A stretch of 64,000 nt of DNA from Streptomyces sp. NBC_00536 (GCF_036346295.1 NZ_CP107819.1:1240001-1304000), one strand, 5' to 3'. Shown: positions 53,465-63,054, counted from the first letter of the stretch. Program-made: numbers and translations. Notes: generated from the sequence alone by a model not told the origin.

Positions 53465-54754
53465 ATGACACTGCCCGATCCGTCCGGCTCCGCCCTCATC
53501 ACCCACGTGCTGGTGGGGTACAGCCCGGTGATGCTCGGCAAGCTGGACGTCCTGCTCCCCGAGAACTCCGTCCTGGTTGTCGAGGAGCCCTCCGTGATCG
53601 CCGCGCGCGGCATCGACGGACTGGCCGGGACACACCGCTGTGTGGGGGCGCTGCTCGGCGCCCCCAGCCAGGACGAGGAGCATCCGCACCGGATCGTCGC
53701 GGCCGTCCCGCGGCCCCCGGGAGTGCGCGCGGTCGTCCCGGTCGTGGAGTACGGCGTGGTGGGCGCGGCGGCGCTCGCCGAGGCCTGGGGGCTGCCCGGC
53801 GCGGGCCCCAAGGCCGCGCGCGTGCTGCGGGACAAGGCCCGGCTGCGGGCCGCGGTGGACGGTACGGACCTGGACCAGCCCGCCTGGCAGCTGGCCCGGA
53901 GCCCCGAGGACGTGAACGCCTTCCGCGCCCGGTACGGCGGGGCGTGCGTGCTCAAACCCGCGGGCCGCCAGGCCAGTCTCGGCGTGCGCCTGCTGGGACC
54001 GGACGACGACACCGCGGCGGCCTGGGCCCACACCACCACCGCCGACGAGCCCTCGCTGCGCGCCGGATACCGGGACGCCGCCCGCTACCTGGTGGAACAG
54101 CGCCTGTACGGGCCGGAGGTGAGCGTCGAGGCGGTGGTCCACGAGGGCATCGTCGGCTTCACCAACATCACCGCCAAGATGGTCCAGGACTCCCGCCACC
54201 CCGTGGAGACCGGGCACACCGTGCCCGCCGCGCTGCCCGCGGCGCAGGCCGACGCGCTGCGCGGAGCGGTCGCGGTCCTGGTGTCGGCCACGGGCTTCCG
54301 CTCGGGCGTGCTGCACTCGGAGTGGATCCTCGACGGCGGCCGCCCGCACCTGGTGGAGTGCGCGGCCCGGCTGCCCGGCGGCGGGATCACCGCGCTCATC
54401 GACCTCGCCTACGGGATGGACATCCTGTCCGCGCTGCTCGGCGTACTGGACGGCAGCGCGCCGACCCCGCAGCGCCCGCCCGTGCTGGGCGCGGCCGTAC
54501 GGTTCCTGATCGCGCCCGTCGGCCCGGTCGGGGCGGTGGAGGGCGTGGAGGCCGCCCGGCGCGCCTTCGGGGTGGAGGAGGTGCACGTCGCGGTGGCGCC
54601 CGGTGACGTGGTCCCGGCCGTCACCAGCTCGTGGGAGCGGGCGGGTTACGTCATCGCGAGCGGTACGGACGCGGCGGCCGCGGCCCGCAACGCCGAGCGG
54701 GCCGCGGCACTGGTCTCGGTGCGCACCGCGCCGCGGGGCGGCGGTGCGCGATGA
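53465..54754 (+). CDS. ATP-grasp ligase 1
   Basis: 429 residues. Central ATP-grasp fold: CVLKPAGRQASLGVRLL (nucleotide-binding Lys), VEQRLYGPEVSVEAVVHEG, and HLVECAARLPGG with metal-ligand Glu298. Such carboxylate-amine ligases couple amino acids through an acyl phosphate, as in BacD-type dipeptide synthesis. The substrate is not predictable. GCGAGG precedes the ATG. Its stop overlaps the MFS start (ATGA), so ligase and exporter are coupled. This suggests a small peptide or amide product exported from the cell. Confidence 0.87.
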   Translation: MTLPDPSGSALITHVLVGYSPVMLGKLDVLLPENSVLVVEEPSVIAARGIDGLAGTHRCVGALLGAPSQDEEHPHRIVAAVPRPPGVRAVVPVVEYGVVGAAALAEAWGLPGAGPKAARVLRDKARLRAAVDGTDLDQPAWQLARSPEDVNAFRARYGGACVLKPAGRQASLGVRLLGPDDDTAAAWAHTTTADEPSLRAGYRDAARYLVEQRLYGPEVSVEAVVHEGIVGFTNITAKMVQDSRHPVETGHTVPAALPAAQADALRGAVAVLVSATGFRSGVLHSEWILDGGRPHLVECAARLPGGGITALIDLAYGMDILSALLGVLDGSAPTPQRPPVLGAAVRFLIAPVGPVGAVEGVEAARRAFGVEEVHVAVAPGDVVPAVTSSWERAGYVIASGTDAAAAARNAERAAALVSVRTAPRGGGAR

Positions 54755-56043
54755 GGCGGATCTCGCTCTCGGACTACGTGCCCGCCACGGCGGCCGGGCG
54801 GACCTTCGCCCTGACCTCGCTGATCAACGCGATCGGCACCGGCCTGTTCCTCGCCGGTTCCACGGTCTTCTTCATCCGCTCGGTCGGCCTGTCCCCCACC
54901 CAGATCGGCGCCGGACTGGCCGTCTCCGGGTTCGTGGGCTTCCTGGCCACCGTCCCGATCGGGGCGCTGAGCGACCGGATCGGGGCCCGGCGCACGCTGA
55001 TCGCGCTCCAGGTGTGGCGGGCCCTGTGGTTCGTGGCACTGGCGTACGTGCACGGCTTCGCCGGGTTCCTGGTGGTGTCCTCCTGCCTCGCCGCGGCGGA
55101 GGGGGCGACCCAGCCGATGACGCAGGCGGTGGCCTCCGACACCACCGAGGAGTCCGACCGTACGCGGACGATGGCGATCGTCCGCACCGTGCGCAACATC
55201 GGCTTCTCGGTCGGCGCGCTGCTGGCGGCGCCGTTGCTCGCGGCCGACAGCATGTGGGCGTACCGGGGCATCGTGCTCGGCAACGCGGCGGCGTTCCTCG
55301 CCTCGGCGGTCATGCTGGGCCGGCTGCGGCTGGTGCGCTCCAGCGCGGCGCAGCGCAAGGTGGGGCCGCTGACGGCGATCCGGGGCTTCCGGGACTGGCG
55401 CTACCTGGGCCTGGCCGGGCTGGGCGGGGTGCTCAACCTGCACACGACGCTGCTGTCGGTGGGGCTCCCGCTGTGGGCGATGACGGCGACCGGGGTGCCC
55501 GCCGGGTTCGTGCCGGTGCTGATCCTGGTGAACACGGCGCTGTCGATCACCCTCCAGGTGCCGGTGTCGCGCGGGGCGGAACGGCCCGGCGGGGCGGCCC
55601 GGGCGCTGCGGCTGAGCGGATTCGCGCTCGCCGCGTGCTGTGCGGCCCTGGCGGCCGCGCACGGACTGTCCCCGCTCCTGGCCGGGGCGCTGCTGCTGCT
55701 CGGCTGTGTGGCGCTGACCTTCGGCGAGATGTGGCAGGCGGTGGGCGGCTGGGACCTGAGCTACGCCTTCGCCCCGGAGGACCGCCGGGGGATCTACCTC
55801 TCCGTGTTCAGCCTCGGCAACTCGGGGCAGCGGATCGTGGGCCCGGCGCTGGTGACCGGGGTGGTGATCGCGACGGGAGCGGCCGGATGGGCCGCCCTGG
55901 GCGTGGTGTTCTGCCTGGCCTCGGTCCTCGTACCGCCGGTGACCCGGGCCCTGGAACGCCGGCAAGAGGAACGGCAGCAAGAGGAACGGAAGCAGGCCGA
56001 GGTCCGGATCTCCCGGGCAACGAGTGAAGGGGCAGTCGCGTGA
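54751..56043 (+). CDS. MFS exporter within the ATP-grasp operon
   Basis: 430 residues, about 12 transmembrane segments. PIGALSDRIGARRTLIAL is the MFS loop 2-3 signature. A charged C-terminal tail (ERRQEERQQEERKQAE) is cytoplasmic and likely helical. Overlaps both flanking ATP-grasp genes by four bases, so it almost certainly exports their product or a derivative. Confidence 0.9.
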   Translation: MRRISLSDYVPATAAGRTFALTSLINAIGTGLFLAGSTVFFIRSVGLSPTQIGAGLAVSGFVGFLATVPIGALSDRIGARRTLIALQVWRALWFVALAYVHGFAGFLVVSSCLAAAEGATQPMTQAVASDTTEESDRTRTMAIVRTVRNIGFSVGALLAAPLLAADSMWAYRGIVLGNAAAFLASAVMLGRLRLVRSSAAQRKVGPLTAIRGFRDWRYLGLAGLGGVLNLHTTLLSVGLPLWAMTATGVPAGFVPVLILVNTALSITLQVPVSRGAERPGGAARALRLSGFALAACCAALAAAHGLSPLLAGALLLLGCVALTFGEMWQAVGGWDLSYAFAPEDRRGIYLSVFSLGNSGQRIVGPALVTGVVIATGAAGWAALGVVFCLASVLVPPVTRALERRQEERQQEERKQAEVRISRATSEGAVA

Positions 56044-57239
56044 AGGATCTGCTGGTGGTCGGCGTCGGCACGATGGGGCGGCCGTACGTCGACGCGGCGA
56101 GGCGGCTCGGGCACCGGGTCCGCGCGGTGGAGAACGCCGCGCTGATGCGGGGCGGCCCGGCCGAGGAGGACGTCACCTACTACCCGGTGACGGGCTCCCT
56201 GGACGAGTCCTGGTTCGCCGGGGTCACGGCGGCGCTCGCCGACCGCGCCCCCGACGGGGTGCTCGCCTTCGCGGAGGCCAACGTGACCGCGGGCGCGCTG
56301 GCGCAGGAGCGGCTCGGGCTGCCGGGCCCGTCCCTGCACGCCGCGGTGATCTCCCGCAACAAGGCCCTGCAGCGCACCGGTTTCGGGGCGTACGGGGTCG
56401 CGCAGCCCGACTTCCTGCTCGCCCCGGACCTGCGCGCGGCCCGGGAGTGGATGCTGGAGCGGCTGCCGGTGGTGGTCAAGCCGCTGTCCCTGGGCGGCAG
56501 TGAGGGCGTCGAGCTGGTCACCGGCGCCGCGGAGGCGGAGGAGATCGTCGTGCGCCGGGGCGGCGAGGGCAAGATCCTCGTCGAGGCGGCCGTGCCGGGC
56601 CCGGAGTACAGCTGGGAGGCGCTCGTCCACGAGGGCGAGGTGCTCTTCGCCAACGTGACGGAGAAGGAGACCACCGCCCCGCCGTACTTCGTGGAGCTGT
56701 CGCACCGCTGCGGGTACGAGTTCACCGACCCGGCGCTCGCGGCGCGGGTGGACGAGCTGACCGCGGGAGTGCTGCGGGGGCTGGGGATGCGGACGGGGCT
56801 GGTGCACCTGGAGTTCCGGGTGGGGCTGGACGGTCCGGTGCTGATGGAGGTGGCCGTCCGTACCCCCGGGGACTTCCTGGCCGAGGCGGTCAGCCTGACG
56901 TACGGCTTCGACCTGCACGAGGCGGTGGTGCGGCTCGCGCTCGGGGAACCGCTCGGCGATCTGCTGCGCGGGCGCCCGGAGGCGTATGCGGCGACGTACT
57001 TCCCCACCTGCCCGCCCGGCACGATCACGGCGGTCGACGGCCTGCCGGAGATCGCCGCGCATCCGGCGGTGGTCCGGGTCGGGCTGCGCAAGGGGGTGGG
57101 GGACGTGGTGGGTCCGCTGACCTCCTCGTCCCAGCGCCTCGGCCACATCCTGGTGAAGGCCGACTCGCCCGCCGCGCGCGAGGACGCCCTGAAGTTCCTG
57201 GCGGAGCGGCTGCGGATCAGCGTACGCGCGACGGATTGA
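56040..57239 (+). CDS. ATP-grasp ligase 2
   Basis: 399 residues, GTG start overlapping the MFS stop (GTGA), GAAGGGG upstream. ATP-grasp features: VVVKPLSLGGSEGVELV, ILVEAAVPGPEYSWEALVHE, and LMEVAVRTPGDF as the metal-binding segment. It is homologous to but clearly different from ligase 1 (shorter, with an N-terminal VVGVGTMGRP Rossmann-like start). Two ligases in one operon suggest two successive amide bonds, or ligases for different acceptors. Confidence 0.87.
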   Translation: MKDLLVVGVGTMGRPYVDAARRLGHRVRAVENAALMRGGPAEEDVTYYPVTGSLDESWFAGVTAALADRAPDGVLAFAEANVTAGALAQERLGLPGPSLHAAVISRNKALQRTGFGAYGVAQPDFLLAPDLRAAREWMLERLPVVVKPLSLGGSEGVELVTGAAEAEEIVVRRGGEGKILVEAAVPGPEYSWEALVHEGEVLFANVTEKETTAPPYFVELSHRCGYEFTDPALAARVDELTAGVLRGLGMRTGLVHLEFRVGLDGPVLMEVAVRTPGDFLAEAVSLTYGFDLHEAVVRLALGEPLGDLLRGRPEAYAATYFPTCPPGTITAVDGLPEIAAHPAVVRVGLRKGVGDVVGPLTSSSQRLGHILVKADSPAAREDALKFLAERLRISVRATD

Positions 57240-57251
57240 GCACTGAGCACG

Positions 57252-57284
57252 GCGCGTGGGCCCCGTTCGCGGGGGCCCACGCGC
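57252..57284. terminator. Bidirectional terminator
   Basis: A perfect 13-bp stem (GCGCGTGGGCCCC and complement) with a 7-base loop separates the convergent ATP-grasp and conservon operons. Confidence 0.85.
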
Positions 57285-57291
57285 GACGGCG

Positions 57292-58533
57292 TCAGCCCAG
57301 GACGACGGGCAGGTCGAACAGGTCGTTCTGGGTCACGACCGGCTTGTTGCGCAGTTCCTCGCGGCCGACGGCGAGGCGCAGCCCGGGGAAGCGCGTGTAC
57401 AGGGCCGGGAGGGCCACCGCCGCCTCCAGCCGGGAGAGCGCGGCGCCGGGGCAGACGTGCGGGCCGTGGCCGAAGGAGATGTGCCGGTTCGGGGTGCGGG
57501 TGACGTCGAAGACGCCCGCCGTCTCCCCGTGCCGGCCCTCGTCGCGGCCGATGGCGCCGAAGGAGACGATCAGGCCCTCGCCCTTGGGCAGGACGGCGCT
57601 CCCGACCTCGACGTCCTCGGCGGCGAACCGGATCAGGACGTGCGAGGTCGGGGTCGACCAGCGCAGGGTCTCCTCGATGACGTTCTCCCAGGGCACCTCG
57701 CCCGCCAGCACCAGGGCGCGCTGCTCGGGGTGGGTCTCCAGGGCGACGACCGCGTTGACGATCAGGCTGATCGTGGTCTCGTGCCCTGCCGCGACCATCA
57801 GCTGGAGGGTGTTGGTGATCTCCTCGGTGGTGAGGTGGTCACCGTCCTCCGAGGCCGCGATGAGCGCGCTGGTCAGGTCGTCGCCGGGGCTCTGCCGCTT
57901 GGACTCCACGATCCGGCCGAACAGCGCGGCGAGGTCCGCCATCATCTGCGGGACCTCCTCGGGCAGGGTCTGCGTCGAGAAGAACTTCTCGAACAGCTCC
58001 TTCATCCGGGGGTGATCGGCGGCGTCCACGCCCATCAGTTCGCTGATCACGTTCATCGGCAGCGGGTACGCGAAGCGCGCCTTGAGGTCCACGGTCTCCC
58101 CCGCCGGCACCCCGGCGAGCTCGTCCAGCATCCCCTTGGTCAGCGCCTCGATGCCGGTCCGCAGCCGCTCCACCCGGCGTACGGTCAGCGCCTGCGCGAC
58201 CAGGGTGCGCAGCCGGCGGTGCTCGTCGCCGTCGACGGTCAGCATCGAGCGCCCCGGGTTGGCGAGCCCGATCAGCGGCCAGTCCAGGGGTATCTCACCG
58301 CGCTGCCAGGCACCCCACGCGTTGATGTCCTTGACGATCCGCGGGTCCGTCAGGAGCGCCCGGGCCTCGGCGTGGTGGGTGACCGCGTAGCAGGCCACCC
58401 CGCCCGGCAGCACGACGCGCACCAGCGGCCCGGCCGCGCGCAGGGCCGCGCTCTCGGCGTCGAGGTCGGCCACGAAGGGGTCCAGGCTGAGCGCGGCGGC
58501 GTCGGCGCCGGTGTGGTCGATCGGGCACGTCAT
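57292..58533 (-). CDS. Conservon cytochrome P450 (CYP154-like)
   Basis: 413 residues. I-helix AAGHETT, ExxR in EETLRW, heme loop SFGHGPHVCPGAALSRLE with Cys361. Last gene of the conservon; its ATG overlaps the stop of the previous P450 (ATGA). In S. coelicolor conservons a CYP157 and a CYP154 occur as such a pair. Natural substrate unknown. Confidence 0.92.
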   Translation of the reverse strand: MTCPIDHTGADAAALSLDPFVADLDAESAALRAAGPLVRVVLPGGVACYAVTHHAEARALLTDPRIVKDINAWGAWQRGEIPLDWPLIGLANPGRSMLTVDGDEHRRLRTLVAQALTVRRVERLRTGIEALTKGMLDELAGVPAGETVDLKARFAYPLPMNVISELMGVDAADHPRMKELFEKFFSTQTLPEEVPQMMADLAALFGRIVESKRQSPGDDLTSALIAASEDGDHLTTEEITNTLQLMVAAGHETTISLIVNAVVALETHPEQRALVLAGEVPWENVIEETLRWSTPTSHVLIRFAAEDVEVGSAVLPKGEGLIVSFGAIGRDEGRHGETAGVFDVTRTPNRHISFGHGPHVCPGAALSRLEAAVALPALYTRFPGLRLAVGREELRNKPVVTQNDLFDLPVVLG

Positions 58534-59759
58534 CGGGTGGCTCCCAGGGCGGGGGTAGGGGTGTAGGAGACGGGCAGTTCGGACAGGCCGCGCAGCCAGG
58601 GCGAGGGGCGGCGGGCCAGCGAGGAGGCGGGGACGGCGAGGTCGACGTCGGGGAGCCGGTCGAGGAGGACCTCGATCCCGGTCCGCGCGATGACCTCGGC
58701 GACCTCCTGCGCGGGGAACGGGCAGCGGTGTTCGCCGTGCCCGAAGGAGAAGAAGGCGTTGTTGCCGCCGGTCAGCGCGCCCGCGTCGGTGCGCACGTGC
58801 GGGTCGGAGTTGGCGGCGGCCAGGCCCAGCACGAGGAGGTCGCCGCGGGCGATCCGGCACCCGCCGAGGGTGGTGTCCCGGGAGGTCCAGCGGCCCGCCA
58901 CGTTCTGGGTGGGGGTGTCCTCCCAGAGCACCTCGTTCATGGCTTCGCCGACGCTGTGGCGGCCGCCCGCGAGGGAGGCCGCGAACCGGTCGTCGGTGAG
59001 CATGAGGCGCAGCGTGTTGCCGATCCAGTCGGCGGTGGGCTGGTGCCCGGCGGCCATCATGACCATGAGGTCCTGGGCCACCTCGTCGAGGGTGAAACCG
59101 GCCCGGTTGGCGAGCATCCGGGAGGCCACGTCGGGGCCGGGCGCCGCCGACTTGGCGGCGAGCAGCGCGTACATGGACCCGCCGAGGTGCTGCTGTCCGG
59201 CGAGGGCGCCCTCGCGCCCGTTGATCATGTCGTTCATGGCGGTGACGAGGCCGGGGCCCTCCTCGTCGGAGAAGCCGTAGATCCGGGCGAGGACGCGCAG
59301 CGGCAGCAGCATGGCGTATTCGCCGACGATGTCGCACGCGCCCTTGCCGCAGAGCCGGTCGATCAGCTCGTCCGCGAACCGCTCGGCGTGGCCCTTGAGT
59401 TCGAAGGGGTCGATGGCCTCCAGCGCGTCGGAGATCACCCCCGCCCGCTCGCGGTGGCGTTCGCCGACGGTGTAGAGGATCGAGGGCTGCTTGCGGCCGA
59501 TCATCGGGAGCAGCGGCCAGTCGGCGGGGATCCGGTCCCACTGGTTCCACAGGTCGGAGTCGCGGGAGAAGAGCACCGGGTCGCTGGTGACCTGGTGCAG
59601 TTCGCGGTAGCCGAGGACCAGCCAGGCCGGTACGTCTCCGTCGAGGACGACCGGGGCGACGGCGCCGTGGTCACGGCGCATCTCCCGGTACAGCTCGGTG
59701 GGGTCGGTCTGGAACCGGGGGCCGCCCAGGGGGACGGGGCGGGGCTCGGGGGTGGTCAC
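58530..59759 (-). CDS. CYP157-like P450 without the ExxR motif
   Basis: 409 residues, GTG start overlapping the cvnD stop. The heme loop FGHGEHRCPFPAQ with Cys346 is normal, but the K-helix reads E276-V-L-W279 instead of ExxR, and the I-helix is AAGHQPTAD without the usual Thr-Thr pair. Loss of ExxR is the published hallmark of the CYP157 family. Whether it is a working oxygenase is open. It belongs to the conservon operon. Confidence 0.9.
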   Translation of the reverse strand: MTTPEPRPVPLGGPRFQTDPTELYREMRRDHGAVAPVVLDGDVPAWLVLGYRELHQVTSDPVLFSRDSDLWNQWDRIPADWPLLPMIGRKQPSILYTVGERHRERAGVISDALEAIDPFELKGHAERFADELIDRLCGKGACDIVGEYAMLLPLRVLARIYGFSDEEGPGLVTAMNDMINGREGALAGQQHLGGSMYALLAAKSAAPGPDVASRMLANRAGFTLDEVAQDLMVMMAAGHQPTADWIGNTLRLMLTDDRFAASLAGGRHSVGEAMNEVLWEDTPTQNVAGRWTSRDTTLGGCRIARGDLLVLGLAAANSDPHVRTDAGALTGGNNAFFSFGHGEHRCPFPAQEVAEVIARTGIEVLLDRLPDVDLAVPASSLARRPSPWLRGLSELPVSYTPTPALGATR

Positions 59760-60439
59760 GGGGTGGGCTCCGGGGTCGTCGGCCGGTCGGCCGTCTGAAG
59801 GTGCTGGGCGTGCTGAGGCTGGTGAAGCCGGTGGGTGTGCTGGACGTGCTGGACGAGGGTGATGAGCACCTGCTTGCTGGACTCGCGGGACCGGGCGTCG
59901 CAGAACACCAGCGGGATGTGCGGCGGCAGGTCGAGGGCGCCGCGGATCTGCTCCGCGGTGTGCGCGGGACCGCCGAAGTCGTTGCAGGCCACGACGAAGG
60001 GGGTGCCGTGGTGTTCGAGCCGGTCGATGGCGTACCAGGAGTCGGCGAGCCGCCGGGTGTCGACCAGGACGACCGCCCCGAGGGTGCCGGAGAACAGCCG
60101 GTCCCACAGGAACCAGAACCGTTCCTGGCCGGGGGCGCCGAACAGGTAGAGCACGTTGTGGGCGTCGAGGGTGATCCGGCCGAAGTCGAAGGCGACGGTG
60201 GTGGAGGTCTTGGCGGCGACCGCGCCGGTGTCGTCGACCGACTCGCCCGCCTTGGTCATCGTCTCCTCGGTGTTCAGCGGACGGATCTCGCTGACCGAAC
60301 GGACCATGGTGGTCTTCCCGACGCCGAAGCCGCCCACGACGACGATCTTGAGACCGTTGTCCGCGGTGCTGCCGAGGGCCTGCCGGGCCGGGCGCGGTGC
60401 GCGCTGATCCACCGGCTGGTCAGAGATTGCGGAGTCCAA
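59756..60439 (-). CDS. cvnD: Conservon GTP-binding protein CvnD
   Basis: 227 residues, TTG start inside the cvnC end with GGAG upstream. Small-GTPase-like motifs: GGFGVGKTT (P-loop), FGAPGQERF (G3), ACNDFGG (G4-like). CvnD is the switch component of the Cvn membrane-associated signalling complex. The His/Gln-rich tail (HTHRLHQPQHAQHLQ) is unusual and probably disordered. Confidence 0.93.
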   Translation of the reverse strand: MDSAISDQPVDQRAPRPARQALGSTADNGLKIVVVGGFGVGKTTMVRSVSEIRPLNTEETMTKAGESVDDTGAVAAKTSTTVAFDFGRITLDAHNVLYLFGAPGQERFWFLWDRLFSGTLGAVVLVDTRRLADSWYAIDRLEHHGTPFVVACNDFGGPAHTAEQIRGALDLPPHIPLVFCDARSRESSKQVLITLVQHVQHTHRLHQPQHAQHLQTADRPTTPEPTP

Positions 60440-60782
60440 CGAGCACCTGCTCCAGGATGTCGGGGTCGGGAAGGCTGTACGCCGAGTTCGCCGTACGCGG
60501 GTGCCGGGCGCTGATCTTGCCGGTGCCGAGCAGGTCGGCGAGCAGGATCCGCACGATCGACACCGGCAGGCCCAGTTCGGCGGCGATCTCGACGACCGCC
60601 GTCGGGTACTGGCACATCCGCAGGATGGCCGCGTGTTCCGACTGCATGCCCACGACCGGATCGCATTCGGCGATGACCAGGGTCACCAGGTCGAAGGCGT
60701 CCGAGCCGGAGCGGCTGCGGCCGCCCGTGAGGGTGTAGAGCCGGTCCGGGGAGTCGTCCCGGCCCGGCCTGCTCCGGCTCAT
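60420..60782 (-). CDS. cvnC: Conservon protein CvnC (DUF742)
   Basis: 120 residues. RLYTLTGGRSRSG, EHAAILRMCQYPTAVVEIAA and the end VLVGLRNL are typical DUF742, a winged-helix-like conservon subunit. ATGA overlap with cvnB; overlaps cvnD by 20 bases. Confidence 0.94.
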   Translation of the reverse strand: MSRSRPGRDDSPDRLYTLTGGRSRSGSDAFDLVTLVIAECDPVVGMQSEHAAILRMCQYPTAVVEIAAELGLPVSIVRILLADLLGTGKISARHPRTANSAYSLPDPDILEQVLVGLRNL

Positions 60783-61180
60783 CCCCGCGGCCTGGCGATC
60801 AGGTGCTCACCGAGCTGTTCGACCAGTTCCGACATGTTGTGGCCGACGAGGCCCGCGTCCGCGTCCTCGGCGGCGACCAGCGCCAGGTGCGCGCCTTCGC
60901 CCGCCTCGACGATGAAGAGGATCCCGCCGTAGAACTCGGCCATGGCGGAGCGCACACCGCCGCTGCCGTCGCCGAACTCGATGGACGCCCCGTGCGACAG
61001 GCTCTGGATCCCGGCGGCGATCGCCGCGAGCTGGTCGGCCTGGTCGACGGACAGCTCCGGGGTGCGGCAGAGCTTGAGGCCGTCCCGGGAGAGCACCAGG
61101 GCGTGGCGGGCGCCGGGGGTGCGTTCCAGGAGGCCCTCAAGGAGCCAGCCGAGCTTCTCGTCGGTGGTGGCGGTGGTCAT
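60779..61180 (-). CDS. cvnB: Conservon roadblock/LC7 protein CvnB
   Basis: 133 residues with one roadblock/LC7 domain (HALVLSRDGLKLCRTPEL, AAIAAGIQSLSHGASIEFGD). This fold partners small GTPases such as CvnD. Overlaps cvnA and cvnC by ATGA. Confidence 0.94.
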   Translation of the reverse strand: MTTATTDEKLGWLLEGLLERTPGARHALVLSRDGLKLCRTPELSVDQADQLAAIAAGIQSLSHGASIEFGDGSGGVRSAMAEFYGGILFIVEAGEGAHLALVAAEDADAGLVGHNMSELVEQLGEHLIARPRG

Positions 61181-62757
61181 CGCGTGTTGCCTTCCGGGTG
61201 CGGGGGGTGCGGGGTGTGCGTGGGCCCTGTGGGCTGCTCGGCCGCGGCGCCGCGCACGGCCTGGCGGAAGCTGCCGAAGCGGGCGGCCGAGCGGGAGGCG
61301 TCCGCGGGGGCGGAGGTGCGCGCGGCCGCCCGGTCGGCGGCCCCGGCTCCCTCGGGGTGGGCGGCGGCCAGGGTCCGGCCGCGGCGGCGCTGCGGGAGTC
61401 CGCTCTCGCCGGGGGCGGGGTGGTCTCCGGTGTCCTCGGCGGTACGGTCGCCCGCGCGCTCCGGGTCGGTACGGGCGCCCGCGCGCCCGGCGTCGGCGCT
61501 GTCGCCGGTACGGGCGCCGCCGTGCTCCGCGGGGGAAGGGGCCGCCGGGGTCACCACGGCGGCCTCGGCGGCCGTGACCGTGGCGGCGGCGTCGATGGGA
61601 AGCGGGTCCCCGCCCTCGGCGGCCGGGTTCGCCGCGGGACCCTGGCTGATCAGTTCCTGCGGGAGCATCATCAGCGCGCCGGTGCCGCCGCGCGCCGACG
61701 GGCGGAAGGACACCGTCAGCCCGTGCTTGCGGGCCAGCCGGCCCACCACGGCCAGGCCGAGCCGGGTGCCGGAGAGCCCGGCCAGGTCCAGCGATTCGGC
61801 GGTGACGGCCTGTTCGGCGCGGCGCAGCTGGACCTCGCTCATCACCAGCCCGCTGTCCTCGACGGTGATGATGATCCCGGCCGGCACCTCTTCCACGTAC
61901 ACGTGGACCTCGGCGGTCGGCGGCGAGAAGTTCGCGGCGTTGTCGAGCAGTTCGGCGAGCGCGTGCATGACGCCCTCGGCGGCGTGCCCGGCGATGGCGG
62001 CCTCACTGGTGGAGTGCAGCCGCACCCGCTGGTAGCTGCCGATCCGGCCCATCGCACCGCGCAGGATCGATTCCATGACGATCGGCTTGGCCCAACGGCG
62101 GCCCGACCGGGCGCCGGTGAGCACCGCGATCGAGTCGGCGAGGCGGCCCGCCTGGGCGGTGCGGTGGTCCAGGTGCAGGAGGTCGCCGAGCACGTCCTCG
62201 TCGGCGTGCCGGTGTTCCATCTCCCGCAGGTCGGCGAGCATGCCGGTGGCCAGCGCCTGCATCCGGCCCGCCGCGTTGGCGGCGGCGGCCATGGCGGCGG
62301 CCCGGCCGGATTCGGCCCGGCGCAGCTGCTCGCCGAGGTGTTCGCGCGCGCTGAGGTGAGAGGCCGTCAGCCGGTCCGCCTCGGCGGCTCCGGCACTGGC
62401 GAAACGTTCCAGCTCGGCGGCGTGTTCACCGGTGAGCCGCTGCCGCTCGGCGGTGCGGGCGGCCGCGTCCCGCGCGCTCTGTGCGGTGAGCCGGGAGATC
62501 TCGGCGTCCCGCGCGGACACCTCACCGGTGAGGCCGGACACCCGGGCGCGCAGCAGCCGGGCGGCGCGCGTGGTCCAGGTGACCGCGAACGCGGCGATCC
62601 CGAGCAGCAGGACCCCCGCGACGGAGAACCAGGCGAGCGGGGTACGGACGGTCGACGGGGCCGCGGCCACCGCCGCCGTGCAGAGCGCACCGGCGACCGC
62701 TGCGGTCAGCAGCAGGGCCAGCGCGGAGGGGCGAAGGGGGGAGGGCGACGCCGTCAT
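61177..62757 (-). CDS. cvnA: Conservon sensor-kinase-like protein CvnA
   Basis: 526 residues. Two N-terminal membrane segments (ALALLLTAAVAGALCTAAVA; WFSVAGVLLLGIAAFAVTW), a coiled coil (about 75-150), and a GHKL ATPase domain (ELLDNAANFSPP, VEDSGLVMS, GLAVVGRLARKHGL). The dimerisation helix has LDHRTAQAGRLAD. The long Ala/Pro/acidic tail (residues about 400-526) is disordered. Starts the cvnABCD-P450-P450 operon. A TATAGT -10-like sequence lies about 61 bp upstream on the minus strand (62818-62823), without a clear -35. Confidence 0.93.
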   Translation of the reverse strand: MTASPSPLRPSALALLLTAAVAGALCTAAVAAAPSTVRTPLAWFSVAGVLLLGIAAFAVTWTTRAARLLRARVSGLTGEVSARDAEISRLTAQSARDAAARTAERQRLTGEHAAELERFASAGAAEADRLTASHLSAREHLGEQLRRAESGRAAAMAAAANAAGRMQALATGMLADLREMEHRHADEDVLGDLLHLDHRTAQAGRLADSIAVLTGARSGRRWAKPIVMESILRGAMGRIGSYQRVRLHSTSEAAIAGHAAEGVMHALAELLDNAANFSPPTAEVHVYVEEVPAGIIITVEDSGLVMSEVQLRRAEQAVTAESLDLAGLSGTRLGLAVVGRLARKHGLTVSFRPSARGGTGALMMLPQELISQGPAANPAAEGGDPLPIDAAATVTAAEAAVVTPAAPSPAEHGGARTGDSADAGRAGARTDPERAGDRTAEDTGDHPAPGESGLPQRRRGRTLAAAHPEGAGAADRAAARTSAPADASRSAARFGSFRQAVRGAAAEQPTGPTHTPHPPHPEGNTR

Positions 62758-63054
62758 CAATCAAAGCCTCAAACCGGGCAGAAATGGAAGAGAGGGTTCC
62801 TGTGGCAACGAGAGGCAACTATAGGAGAGTTGGTGATCGATTGAGACAACCGGTGGTGAGAAATGCACCAAGTACTGACCAATTCACCCCGACTTGCTGT
62901 GATTTGTCGCCGGATTTCTGCGCACCACGCGCGTCAAAACGTGCCCTGCGGGGCCCTCCCGGTCCGGTCCGGGCCACCAACGGGCCATTGGCCCAGTCTT
63001 CCGGCGGCACAATGGCCCTTCTGGACGGGACATCGGCCTTCTAGTCTCGGACGG
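62758..63054. other. 297-bp divergent intergenic region
   Basis: AT-richer than its surroundings, as expected for promoters of the divergent conservon and DsbA-like genes. Apart from the TATAGT-like hexamer at 62818-62823 no convincing sites or genes are seen. Confidence 0.5.
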
